Shown here piece by piece: positions 33,413 through 40,209 of a stretch of 64,000 nucleotides of DNA (positions within the stretch are counted from its first letter, which is position 1; every line of letters starts with the position of its first letter). The notes beneath the pieces are model-generated. The model was not told the origin of the DNA. It searched no databases and saw only the letters and a list, made by a program, of their open reading frames with translations. Source of the stretch: Aeromonas sp. FDAARGOS 1405 (GTDB lineage Bacteria; Pseudomonadota; Gammaproteobacteria; Enterobacterales; Aeromonadaceae); NCBI RefSeq assembly GCF_019048265.1, contig NZ_CP077312.1, positions 1-64,000 on the forward strand, given 5' to 3'. A program made the translations under genes and the position numbers.

Positions 33413-33868
33413 ATGAGTGTGTTTACCGTAGAAGAGTTAGAGCTTATTGCCGCTGCCAACGCTGTCATTTTGGAAAAGTTCAAGCGCGGCATGTCTCTTA
33501 CTTCACCTGATTTGGTGGCGGAATATCTAACTACAAAGTTAGCCGTAGAAGAGCAAGAGGTTTTCAGGGTGTTATTGTTGGATAGCAAACACCGCTTAAT
33601 TGATGATGTCGCCTTGTTCAAAGGATCTATCGCTGCGGCCTATGTTCATCCAAGAGACATTATAAAAAAAGTGTTGGATGTAAATGCAGCAGCCGTGATC
33701 TGCGCTCATAACCACCCATCAGGGCATATCTCCCCAAGCCGAGCCGATATTGATATCACTGACCAGATTAAGGCTGCGCTTGCTACTATAGATGTTCGCC
33801 TCCTCGATCATGTTATTGTAGGAGGTGGAGAAACTTATTCTTTTGCTGGTCGTGGCATTCTAAATTAA
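33413..33868 (+). CDS. radC: RadC-family JAB-domain protein (second of a tandem pair)
   Basis: A 151-residue protein with the canonical RadC motif AHNHPSGHISPSRADIDIT, and DVRLLDHVIVGGGETYSF after it. Residues 44-75 (YLTTKLAVEEQEVFRVLLLDSKHRLIDDV) match the family core. It is a paralogue of the preceding gene, 21 bases downstream, so probably a duplication. SD is AGGAGGTTG. Both lack the N-terminal helix-hairpin-helix part of chromosomal RadC, as usual for plasmid forms. Confidence 0.88.
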   Translation: MSVFTVEELELIAAANAVILEKFKRGMSLTSPDLVAEYLTTKLAVEEQEVFRVLLLDSKHRLIDDVALFKGSIAAAYVHPRDIIKKVLDVNAAAVICAHNHPSGHISPSRADIDITDQIKAALATIDVRLLDHVIVGGGETYSFAGRGILN

Positions 33869-33883
33869 ATCCAAATAAAACAG

Positions 33884-33913
33884 TTGATTATAATCCCCTT
33901 TGGGGATTATAAT
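33884..33913 (+). promoter_or_regulatory. Regulon promoter 3 (methyltransferase)
   Basis: TTGATT (33884-33889), AATCCCC-TTT-GGGGATT (33892-33908), TATAAT (33908-33913); leader hairpin GGGG-CAATGA-CCCC at 33926-33939 before CTGGAG. Confidence 0.8.
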
Positions 33914-33958
33914 CTATTTGTCATCGGGGCAATGACCCCATTATCTGGAGAGTGAAAA

Positions 33959-35671
33959 ATGCAAGACCTTCAATTTTATCCAACTGGCGCAATCCTGGCC
34001 CGCAAGGCGTTTAACAAGTTCCTCAACAAGAGAGTTACCCGACTGCTTGAACCTAGTGCTGGTCGTGGTGATCTGTTGCTTGGCTTTTTTGAAAGCCTGG
34101 GGCGTTGGACGAAGGGGGAAACGCTAGTTGATTGCGTTGAAATGGATCTTAATAATCAAGCCGTTTTACGAGATAAAAAAATTCCAGTGGTCGGCAGTGA
34201 CTTTCTGAATTTCTGGCCAGCAACAATTTATAGTCATATCCTAATGAATCCCCCTTTCTTGGTTGGGGCAAAGCATGTTTTGCATGCCTGGGAGCTGCTT
34301 TATAATGGTGAGCTGGTTGCAATCGTTAATGCTGAGACGGTAAAAAATCCGTTTTCAAAAGAACGGCAGTTGCTGGCCAACTTGATTGAAGATCATAGCG
34401 CGTCCGAGGTCGAATATTTAAAGGAGGCTTTTTTAAGCCCTGACACTGACCGTACAACCGCTGTTGAAATTGCAATCATTCATTTGGTTAAAAAATCAAA
34501 CTCAGACATGAGTTTTATAACTGATCTCCGCCGTGATGTTACTCGCAAGTGGGGGGCCCCCCAAGGTGTTGAGAACCTTAAAAATCAATTGATGTTGCCA
34601 AGCAATGAGCTTGAAAACAGAGTTTTGGACTTTCGTTGTGCTGTTGAAGCCATGATCCAGTCTGAAGACGCAAAGGCCCGTTATTTGATCTTGTCTGGCC
34701 GCCTGGAAGAGCTGATATCAGAAACCCAAGATAAGCCCATCGAGGCCGGAGAAGTGCCAAAATCAATCATGGACGGTCGCAACGAGCGAATTAACAAAGC
34801 TTATTGCGAATTGAAAAAAAGGGCTTGGTCGGGAGTTCTGAAAAGTACCCAAGTAACTGATAAACTCTCGGTCAAAGCCAGAAATAGCCTCAACTCACAG
34901 TTTGAAGAAGTCAGCCAGCTTGAATTTGACCTCCTCAATATAATCGGATTTATTCAGGGGTTGGTATCTCAACAGGGGCAGATTCAAACTGATATGATGT
35001 GTGATGTATTTGACCTGTTCACCAGATATCACCATGACAACCGCTGTTATTATCAAGGGTGGAAAAGTAACAGCAAGCATAAAACTTGTGCATACAAAAT
35101 AAAAATGAGCCGGATGGTTATTCCAGCGCATGACAGGCATGGGTATACGTGGCGCAACCAGTTAAGTTATGAGGATACCAACCTTTTTAATGATATAGAT
35201 CGCGTGTTTGCAATGTTGGAAGGGAAACATGCTGATGCAGTTAGCGGTTTAAGCAAGCTGTTTGGAAACGTTGAATCATTTAAACAGCTATGTCAGGGGG
35301 CGCGATTGAGCTCTGATTATTTTGATGTGCGTTTTTATCCGAATGCTGGCACGTTCCATTTGTTCCCTCGCCGTGCCGACCTGATAGACCGGCTTAATCG
35401 TACAATCGGGAAACATAGAAATTGGCTGCCGCATGATGAAAGCTCGGTATCCGCTGAGTTCTGGCAACAATATGAAAAAGCCGAAAAGGTCACCGGCAAG
35501 ATCCAGCTAGGTAAAATTGACTGGTGGAAGTTCCATAATGGTGAGGAAGAGCAAAAATATATCGAGCATGAAAAAGTACATGCCGCTTTGATTGAATCGC
35601 AGGCTGCTTGTGGTTTAACCCCTTGGGTGCCCGCGCTGTCTCAAACTAAAAACCTGCCCGTAGCGGCATAA
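33959..35671 (+). CDS. N6-adenine DNA methyltransferase-like protein with DUF4942-type C-terminus
   Basis: A 570-residue protein. The N-terminal Rossmann methyltransferase domain shows the SAM-binding LLEPSAGRGDLL (about residues 29-40), then VDCVEMDLN, and the catalytic motif NPPF (HILMNPPFLVGAKH, near residue 97). The C-terminal ~300 residues, including FEEVSQLEFDLL and GTFHLFPRRADLIDRLN, resemble the DUF4942 domain found with such enzymes on conjugative elements. No cognate restriction enzyme is adjacent. Placed in the leading-region block, it could protect incoming DNA by methylation. Own promoter with regulon operator; terminator follows. Confidence 0.8.
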   Translation: MQDLQFYPTGAILARKAFNKFLNKRVTRLLEPSAGRGDLLLGFFESLGRWTKGETLVDCVEMDLNNQAVLRDKKIPVVGSDFLNFWPATIYSHILMNPPFLVGAKHVLHAWELLYNGELVAIVNAETVKNPFSKERQLLANLIEDHSASEVEYLKEAFLSPDTDRTTAVEIAIIHLVKKSNSDMSFITDLRRDVTRKWGAPQGVENLKNQLMLPSNELENRVLDFRCAVEAMIQSEDAKARYLILSGRLEELISETQDKPIEAGEVPKSIMDGRNERINKAYCELKKRAWSGVLKSTQVTDKLSVKARNSLNSQFEEVSQLEFDLLNIIGFIQGLVSQQGQIQTDMMCDVFDLFTRYHHDNRCYYQGWKSNSKHKTCAYKIKMSRMVIPAHDRHGYTWRNQLSYEDTNLFNDIDRVFAMLEGKHADAVSGLSKLFGNVESFKQLCQGARLSSDYFDVRFYPNAGTFHLFPRRADLIDRLNRTIGKHRNWLPHDESSVSAEFWQQYEKAEKVTGKIQLGKIDWWKFHNGEEEQKYIEHEKVHAALIESQAACGLTPWVPALSQTKNLPVAA

Positions 35672-35676
35672 TTCTA

Positions 35677-35702
35677 ATGGGGCGTTAGCGCCCCATTTTT
35701 TA
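35677..35702 (+). terminator. Rho-independent terminator
   Basis: AATGGGGCG-TTAG-CGCCCCATT followed by TTTT, after the methyltransferase gene. Confidence 0.8.
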
Positions 35703-35716
35703 AAGAGAGTGAGATA

Positions 35717-36064
35717 ATGAATAATGTTGTTAGCATTCCACATCTGAGCGAATTGGAAATCAGTGTGTTGGTTACCGTATCCACCGCCCATGTTAGTGAG
35801 CAAGACAGTGTTTTACTCAATGAGCTGTCAGCGCATGAGCTATGCCATGGTGATAAGCATGATTGCCTGGGCTTTTTATTTGGGGGGAACTACGGATGGA
35901 TCATTAAATTCAGTGTTGATTCTTGGCCAGGCCGGTTAGCTGAAAAGGGCATATCTGAAGGGGCGATAAGTAATCTAAAGAACCTGGCCGCAGCAGGGGC
36001 CCAAGGCGTTATCTTCGATCAAGATGCTGATCGGATTGATGGGCTAATCATCTTCGAGTGGTGA
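35717..36064 (+). CDS. Hypothetical protein (possibly DUF5983-like)
   Basis: A 115-residue protein with AGAGAGTGAG upstream. The N-terminus EISVLVTVSTAHVSEQDSVLLNELSA resembles the STAHxxxxDxxLL start of DUF5983 proteins; this is a recollection, not a computed hit. The middle GFLFGGNYGWIIKFSVDSWP and the acidic end are consistent with a small alpha/beta fold. It overlaps nothing and is followed four bases later by another small gene. Confidence 0.55.
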   Translation: MNNVVSIPHLSELEISVLVTVSTAHVSEQDSVLLNELSAHELCHGDKHDCLGFLFGGNYGWIIKFSVDSWPGRLAEKGISEGAISNLKNLAAAGAQGVIFDQDADRIDGLIIFEW

Positions 36065-36068
36065 GAGA

Positions 36069-36308
36069 ATGAGCAGCAGCCCAATAGAACATGTCAAAAG
36101 CATCATCACTGAGCTATATCCAGATCTTAAGTGCCATATCCATGAAAACAAGCGGCTAGGGCGTATTCATATCGTGTGGAGCCAAGGCCCCCAAGAGCAA
36201 GCGCTAAGGACGGCGCTTTCAGAATATGGGTTTGACTCGCGCGGCACATACAAAGTAACCACTTATCGACTACCAGATAATTTTAAAGAAACATTGATAT
36301 TCGATTGA
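36069..36308 (+). CDS. Small hypothetical protein
   Basis: A 79-residue protein, four bases after the previous stop. Contains VKSIITELYPDLKCHIHENKRLGRIHIVWSQGPQEQALRTAL, a helix-strand-strand-helix pattern like a small ferredoxin-type fold. Its last codons overlap the -35 of regulon promoter 4. Not recognised. Confidence 0.5.
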   Translation: MSSSPIEHVKSIITELYPDLKCHIHENKRLGRIHIVWSQGPQEQALRTALSEYGFDSRGTYKVTTYRLPDNFKETLIFD

Positions 36309-36334
36309 CAGTAATCCCCTTTGGGGATTATACT
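36305..36334 (+). promoter_or_regulatory. Regulon promoter 4
   Basis: TTGACA (36305-36310), AATCCCC-TTT-GGGGATT (36313-36329), TATACT (36329-36334). The leader hairpin GGGG-CAATGA-CCCC and CTGGAG follow before the gene at 36377. Confidence 0.8.
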
Positions 36335-36376
36335 GTTTGTGTTGTCGGGGCAATGACCCCATTATCTGGAGTGAAC

Positions 36377-36658
36377 ATGGAAATTAAATACGCAGACCCT
36401 CATGTGTCAGAAATCACCAAAACGGATATCAACATGCTCGAGCAATTTAAATCTCGCTTTGGCTTGAGTGATTCCAAATGCTTCATATTTGAAACAGTAC
36501 ATGGCCACCTCGCAAGCATGATAGTTCAGGATTACAACCAAGCTTTGCATTGTAGACTGTCACGCGCAGATATGGAGTTTGCTTTAGGCTTTGAGTGCGT
36601 CCGTCATATCAGTTTTGAGAATGGCTGTCTGAAAGTTGGTTTTCACAGTCAGAATTAA
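36377..36658 (+). CDS. Small hypothetical protein of the regulon
   Basis: A 93-residue protein. The ATG at 36377 follows CTGGAG; the upstream extension to 36305 is promoter sequence. Contains EITKTDINMLEQFKSRFGLSDSKCFIFETVHGHLASMIV and FECVRHISFENGCLKVGF. A clear terminator follows, so it is a single-gene unit under the shared operator. Function unknown. Confidence 0.58.
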   Translation: MEIKYADPHVSEITKTDINMLEQFKSRFGLSDSKCFIFETVHGHLASMIVQDYNQALHCRLSRADMEFALGFECVRHISFENGCLKVGFHSQN

Positions 36659-36660
36659 TA

Positions 36661-36690
36661 AAAGCCTGGGGGCTCGCCCCCAGGCTTTAG
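36661..36690 (+). terminator. Rho-independent terminator
   Basis: AAAGCCTGGGGGC-TC-GCCCCCAGGCTTT hairpin after the regulon gene at 36377. Confidence 0.72.
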
Positions 36691-36699
36691 GGGGTGTAT

Positions 36700-36990
36700 A
36701 TGGTATTAGTCTTTTCATTCTTTGCGCTGACGGCTCTATCACTTGCTGCGTGGTGGCGGGTACTCGTTTCAAATAGGGATTTAAGAAAGGTTGATTACGG
36801 CATGGCGATGGCATTGTTTATTGCAATGTGCGCGGTCTCTCTCCTTGTATTTTATTTTGCTCCCTTGTATGGCTCATGGGTATGGTTACTCGGGTTTGTG
36901 TCTATTAATGGATTGGCAATCCAAGCCATTAGCTATCTGTTTGGTTTTTCTTGGGGAGGGGAAGTTTTAATTTATGGGGAGTCAGTGTGA
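36700..36990 (+). CDS. Small membrane protein with three hydrophobic segments
   Basis: A 96-residue protein (ATG 36700). Hydrophobic segments are at about residues 2-20 (LVFSFFALTALSLAAWW), 33-54 (GMAMALFIAMCAVSLLVFYFA) and 60-82 (WVWLLGFVSINGLAIQAISYLFG). Its last codon overlaps the next gene, whose GTG start lies at 36987, so translation is coupled. Not recognised. Confidence 0.55.
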   Translation: MVLVFSFFALTALSLAAWWRVLVSNRDLRKVDYGMAMALFIAMCAVSLLVFYFAPLYGSWVWLLGFVSINGLAIQAISYLFGFSWGGEVLIYGESV

Positions 36991-37400
36991 TTGATTGTCG
37001 TAAGCGGATAAAAAAACTCCCTCAAATCGAACCGCATGGGTTCATTGTGCCTGGGTATAATCTGAAATTATCCGAGAATGTAGCGATGACGCTCAGATTT
37101 CTATCTGGGGATGATGCCTATATGCCTGGGCCGCTTGATGTATTCGAGGCCGACAATGGAGCTATATTTTTAGCTGCTGATCGTCCTGGGCTTGCTCGCG
37201 TTCTATGGGTCGGAAATTACGTTGATGAAATGGTAAGCCATCAGGCAGCAGGGATCATCGCTACAATCTTCACACTAACGGGCCTATCTGAAGTGGTGCC
37301 AGAGCAGGCTAAGGGAGCGATCCGCGTGAAGTTAGACCAGCTGAAAAATTACGCTACTACTCACGTTGAATCAGCCATCATTGAGCGAGTATTAGACTGA
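36987..37400 (+). CDS. Hypothetical protein coupled to the membrane protein gene
   Basis: A 137-residue protein with GTG start 36987 overlapping the previous stop; GGGGAG lies upstream. Sequence: KKLPQIEPHGFIVPGYNLKLSENVAMTLRFLSGDD, GPLDVFEADNGAIFLAAD, then a helical C-terminus. Looks cytoplasmic. Ends ahead of a strong terminator. No family recognised. Confidence 0.52.
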   Translation: MIDCRKRIKKLPQIEPHGFIVPGYNLKLSENVAMTLRFLSGDDAYMPGPLDVFEADNGAIFLAADRPGLARVLWVGNYVDEMVSHQAAGIIATIFTLTGLSEVVPEQAKGAIRVKLDQLKNYATTHVESAIIERVLD

Positions 37401-37436
37401 AAAAGCAGTGGTGCCGGCAGCGCCGCGAAAAGAGAA

Positions 37437-37466
37437 GGGCAGGGGCTTGCGCCCCTGCCCTTTTTC
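37437..37466 (+). terminator. Rho-independent terminator
   Basis: GGGCAGGGGC-TTGC-GCCCCTGCCC followed by TTTTT. From here to 37733 I see no gene. Confidence 0.85.
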
Positions 37467-37888
37467 ATTGTGCCCTTGGCTGTATAAGAACCTGGACAGG
37501 TAGGGGAGGTCTCTGTTCCTGGTCGCCTCGAGAGAGGATGGGCTGCCAAGTATGGAGAAGCCCATAAGGTTCGCTCTGTGTAATGGTCGGTTGCTGTCCC
37601 CAGTGATTAGGCAACCAGGGACTCATTCACTCAGGCTGCCCATGTTATATGGATGGTGGCCGTCACACCTCGATCAGTGGTGTCTTGTATTTTCAAAGGT
37701 GTAGGTGCTGGATAATTTAAAGCACAAAAAGGCTTTGAACCGACCGGCCAAGGCCGGTCAACCATTGTCTACTCGCCCCGCGAGCGGGGCTCACCGAGCC
37801 CCGCAAGCGGTGTCTCGGCCCTTCGGGTAACGCCAAGGGGTATGAACTCCCTTCGGTCGCCAAAGACAGAGACAAAGACAAGAAGGAA

Positions 37889-37902
37889 TTGCGCATGCGC
37901 AA
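37889..37902. repeat. Dispersed palindrome TTGCGCATGCGCAA
   Basis: Exact copy inside direct repeat copy B. Confidence 0.85.
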
Positions 37903-38227
37903 TTCCAGGCAGCCCCCCTTTCCGACCGGCTCACTCCCCCTGGTCACCTCGCCGCTGCTTGCAGAGTCCTACGCCGCCCCTGTCATCGGCGCAAGGTGCT
38001 TCCCTTCGGGACTCCACCTTGCGCCGCTGCCATGTTCGGCGTGGCCGGACTATGCAGCGACGGGGTGGCCAGAGGAAGTGAAAGAATGCCGGTCAGAAGG
38101 GAGGCTGGATGAAGGCGGCTGCGCCGCCGCTATTTAAAAGATAATGCGGGCGTTCCCCCCGCACCCCCCGCAGCTATGAGGTAGGTTGCAGGGCGCGAGG
38201 GCAGGGGAGGGCCCGAAAATAAACGGC

Positions 38228-38257
38228 TTGACAGCAATCCCCATTGGGGATTATAAT
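38228..38257 (+). promoter_or_regulatory. Regulon promoter 5 (ardC-like gene)
   Basis: TTGACA, AATCCCC-ATT-GGGGATT, TATAAT as in promoter 2 (same repeat unit); leader hairpin GGGG-CAATGA-CCCC follows. Confidence 0.8.
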
Positions 38258-38302
38258 AATCAGGAACTCGGGGCAATGACCCCATCACCAGGAGCAATGA
38301 TT

Positions 38303-39166
38303 ATGACCGACCTTTATGCAGTTGTGACTGACACCATCATCAAGCAAATGGAAGCTGGCCTAGAAGAGTCTGGCCCGCTCTGGGTTAATCAATGCAGCAG
38401 CATGCCCACAAACTTTTCAACCGGTGTGCCCTATAAGGGGATCAATGTTCTGCTCCTTTGGGCGGCAGCTTATGAGCACGGTTACACCTCCCCATATTGG
38501 CTGACGTTCAAACAGCTCGTTGCGTTGGGGGGTAACGTCAAAGGTCAGAAGTCGGTTACCTGTATCCGATATCAAATAGCGGAACGGAAAAACGATCAGG
38601 GCGAAATTGAAAAGTATCCAATGGTTAAGCCATTCCATGTATTTAATCTTGATCAGATCGAAGGGATCACCGCTCCCGCTGTGGCCAATCCTGGTACAAC
38701 CGGCATGATCGAAGCCTGCGAACGGATTTTCACTTTGAGCGGCGCGGTGATCCATGAAGAAGGCGACAAGGCATGTTACATGCCGCATCGTGATGAAATT
38801 TACCTCCCGACCCGCCAACAATTTTTTGAGCTAGAGCGATTTTACTCTGTAGGGTTCCATGAGCTGACGCACTGGACGGCGCATAAATCTCGCCTTGACC
38901 GAGACCTATCTGGCCGATTTGGTGATGAAGCCTATGCATTTGAGGAGCTGGTTGCCGAGCTCGGCGCTTGTTTCTTAAGCTCTGATGCCGGATTTTTCTA
39001 TCGGGGTGTGCCGCACCATGCGAGCTACATTCAATCATGGTTGCGAGTTTTGAAGTCAGACAAAAAGGCAATCTTTAGTGCTGCCTCCCAAGCTCAGAAA
39101 GCATACGACTACATCAATGGCCTTGTGACTGTAGCTGCGGAACAGCCTGAAAAAGTTGCCGCTTAA
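38303..39166 (+). CDS. ardC: ArdC-like antirestriction protein
   Basis: A 287-residue protein. GGAG lies nine bases before ATG 38303; the ATG at 38297 is too close. The N-terminal ArdC domain (VTDTIIKQMEAGL, VPYKGINVLLLWAAAYEHGYTSPYWLTFKQ) binds single-stranded DNA in known members. The C-terminal part is a zinc metallopeptidase-like domain with HELTH at about residues 186-190 (FHELTHWTAHKSRLDR) and EELVAELGACFL as the third ligand region. ArdC proteins protect transferred DNA against restriction in the new host. Position in the leading block and the shared operator agree with this role. Confidence 0.88.
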   Translation: MTDLYAVVTDTIIKQMEAGLEESGPLWVNQCSSMPTNFSTGVPYKGINVLLLWAAAYEHGYTSPYWLTFKQLVALGGNVKGQKSVTCIRYQIAERKNDQGEIEKYPMVKPFHVFNLDQIEGITAPAVANPGTTGMIEACERIFTLSGAVIHEEGDKACYMPHRDEIYLPTRQQFFELERFYSVGFHELTHWTAHKSRLDRDLSGRFGDEAYAFEELVAELGACFLSSDAGFFYRGVPHHASYIQSWLRVLKSDKKAIFSAASQAQKAYDYINGLVTVAAEQPEKVAA

Positions 39167-39199
39167 ATAAATGTGAGTCGCTCACTTATATTTTAAAAG
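39166..39199. promoter_or_regulatory. GTGA-N5-TCAC palindrome in an AT-rich block
   Basis: AAATGTGAGTCGCTCAC followed by TTATATTTTA, right after the ardC stop; related to blocks at 25226 and 54793. Confidence 0.4.
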
Positions 39200-39222
39200 C
39201 TCAGTTCTCTGGGCTTTTTTTT
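39196..39222 (+). terminator. Terminator after ardC
   Basis: AAGCTCAG-TTCT-CTGGGCTT (with one G-U pair) followed by T8. Confidence 0.7.
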
Positions 39223-39243
39223 CACTCACTGGGAAAATATCGC

Positions 39244-39273
39244 TTGCGAATAATCCCCAATGGGGATTATAAT
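39244..39273 (+). promoter_or_regulatory. Regulon promoter 6
   Basis: TTGCGA (39244-39249), AATCCCC-AAT-GGGGATT (39252-39268), TATAAT (39268-39273); leader hairpin GGGG-CAATGA-CCCC, then AAGGAG before the gene at 39318. Confidence 0.8.
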
Positions 39274-39317
39274 AATCAGGAACTCGGGGCAATGACCCCA
39301 TAACAAGGAGACTCGAC

Positions 39318-39521
39318 ATGGAGAATATGATCGTCGTAACCCCCTGCTACAAGGTTATTGGAACCATTACAGGGGAGGATCCTAAAACTGGTTTCATTCT
39401 GGTTGATAACAAACCCACTCTTATTCATAAGTCGGAGTTAACACTTTGCCTTGACCAATTTGGAGAGTTTCAGCGCCAGAGTTTGCCAGAGTCATTCTAT
39501 CAAGTGGAGGCTGCGATATGA
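39318..39521 (+). CDS. Small hypothetical protein of the regulon
   Basis: A 67-residue protein, ATG 39318 after AAGGAG. Beta-rich: IVVTPCYKVIGTITGEDPKTGFILVDNKPTLIHKSEL. First of three overlapping genes (ATGA junctions) under regulon promoter 6. Not recognised. Confidence 0.58.
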   Translation: MENMIVVTPCYKVIGTITGEDPKTGFILVDNKPTLIHKSELTLCLDQFGEFQRQSLPESFYQVEAAI

Positions 39522-39664
39522 CCGGCGCAGACGTTGTTAAAGCCTTTGCCAATGGACATCAAATTAATATACCAATCATGCCAATAAATAACTTCAGCTT
39601 GCTTTTGGCAGAAATAAATAAATTTACCGGCCTAGTTCCAAAGAAAAAGGGGAAAAGAAAATGA
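39518..39664 (+). CDS. 48-residue hypothetical protein in double ATGA overlap
   Basis: A 48-codon frame that starts in the stop of the previous gene (ATGA at 39518) and ends in the start of the next (ATGA at 39661). Such perfect coupling on both sides supports translation. The C-terminus is basic (VPKKKGKRK). No family recognised. Confidence 0.5.
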   Translation: MTGADVVKAFANGHQINIPIMPINNFSLLLAEINKFTGLVPKKKGKRK

Positions 39665-40164
39665 AATCTGCAATCAAAATTCTGGCTGACTGGGCTGAGC
39701 TTCAAATCAAGGATATCAATCTCGGTGTGCCGTTCAAAGACGTTCAAGCCTACGAGAAATTGCATGCAGAGCAATTCAATAATTGGTGCAAGGCTCACGG
39801 TGTTGATTGCTCGATGGCCCTGAAAATTTTCAATTTCAAGGGCGTTACATCCAAGAAAGAAACAGCAGTTGAAAATTACAAAATAGCGGCTAACAGAGCC
39901 AATCAGTGGTTGTCATTTTCGTTTGAACCGACAAAAGAACAATATTCAAACCTTTCCATTCGCCCCGTTGTTACTGTCATCTATGAAGGGGATGAATATA
40001 CTGAAGAGGCTGCGGAAGGTGAAACGCCTGAAATGTGGTCTCTGTATGCAACAGAGAGAAAAAGCTGCCTGACGTTCTGTTTCGCAGACATTGATAGCGA
40101 AGAGCTTGCAAATGAATTTGCAGGGTTTGCCAGTGAAATTTATGGGTTGCCATTAGTTCAGTAA
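39661..40164 (+). CDS. Hypothetical protein
   Basis: A 167-residue protein preceded by AAAGGGGAAAAGAAA. Contains KILADWAELQIKDINLGVPFKDVQAYEKLHAEQFNNWCKAHGVD, and later an acidic half (YEGDEYTEEAAEGETPEMWSLYATERKSCLTFCFADIDSEELANEF). Acidic surface is a feature of DNA-mimic antirestriction proteins, but I see no specific match. Last gene before the large array; a terminator follows. Confidence 0.55.
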   Translation: MKSAIKILADWAELQIKDINLGVPFKDVQAYEKLHAEQFNNWCKAHGVDCSMALKIFNFKGVTSKKETAVENYKIAANRANQWLSFSFEPTKEQYSNLSIRPVVTVIYEGDEYTEEAAEGETPEMWSLYATERKSCLTFCFADIDSEELANEFAGFASEIYGLPLVQ

Positions 40165-40171
40165 TAGATAT

Positions 40172-40197
40172 GGCCGTCTTGTTTAGACGGCCTTTTT
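40172..40197 (+). terminator. Rho-independent terminator
   Basis: GGCCGTCT-TGTTT-AGACGGCC followed by TTTTTG. Confidence 0.8.
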
Positions 40198-40209
40198 GTT
40201 TGCGGGCTG

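Larger units (their letters stand above)
37734..38288. repeat. 555-bp direct repeat, copy B (upstream of ardC-like gene)
   Basis: Copy of 32330-32884 (offset 5404 bases), with the same hairpins, palindrome and regulon promoter. The match starts at TTTGAACCGACC and stops in the leader just before the ribosome-binding site. Copies A and B thus place the same control region in front of two different genes. Confidence 0.85.
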
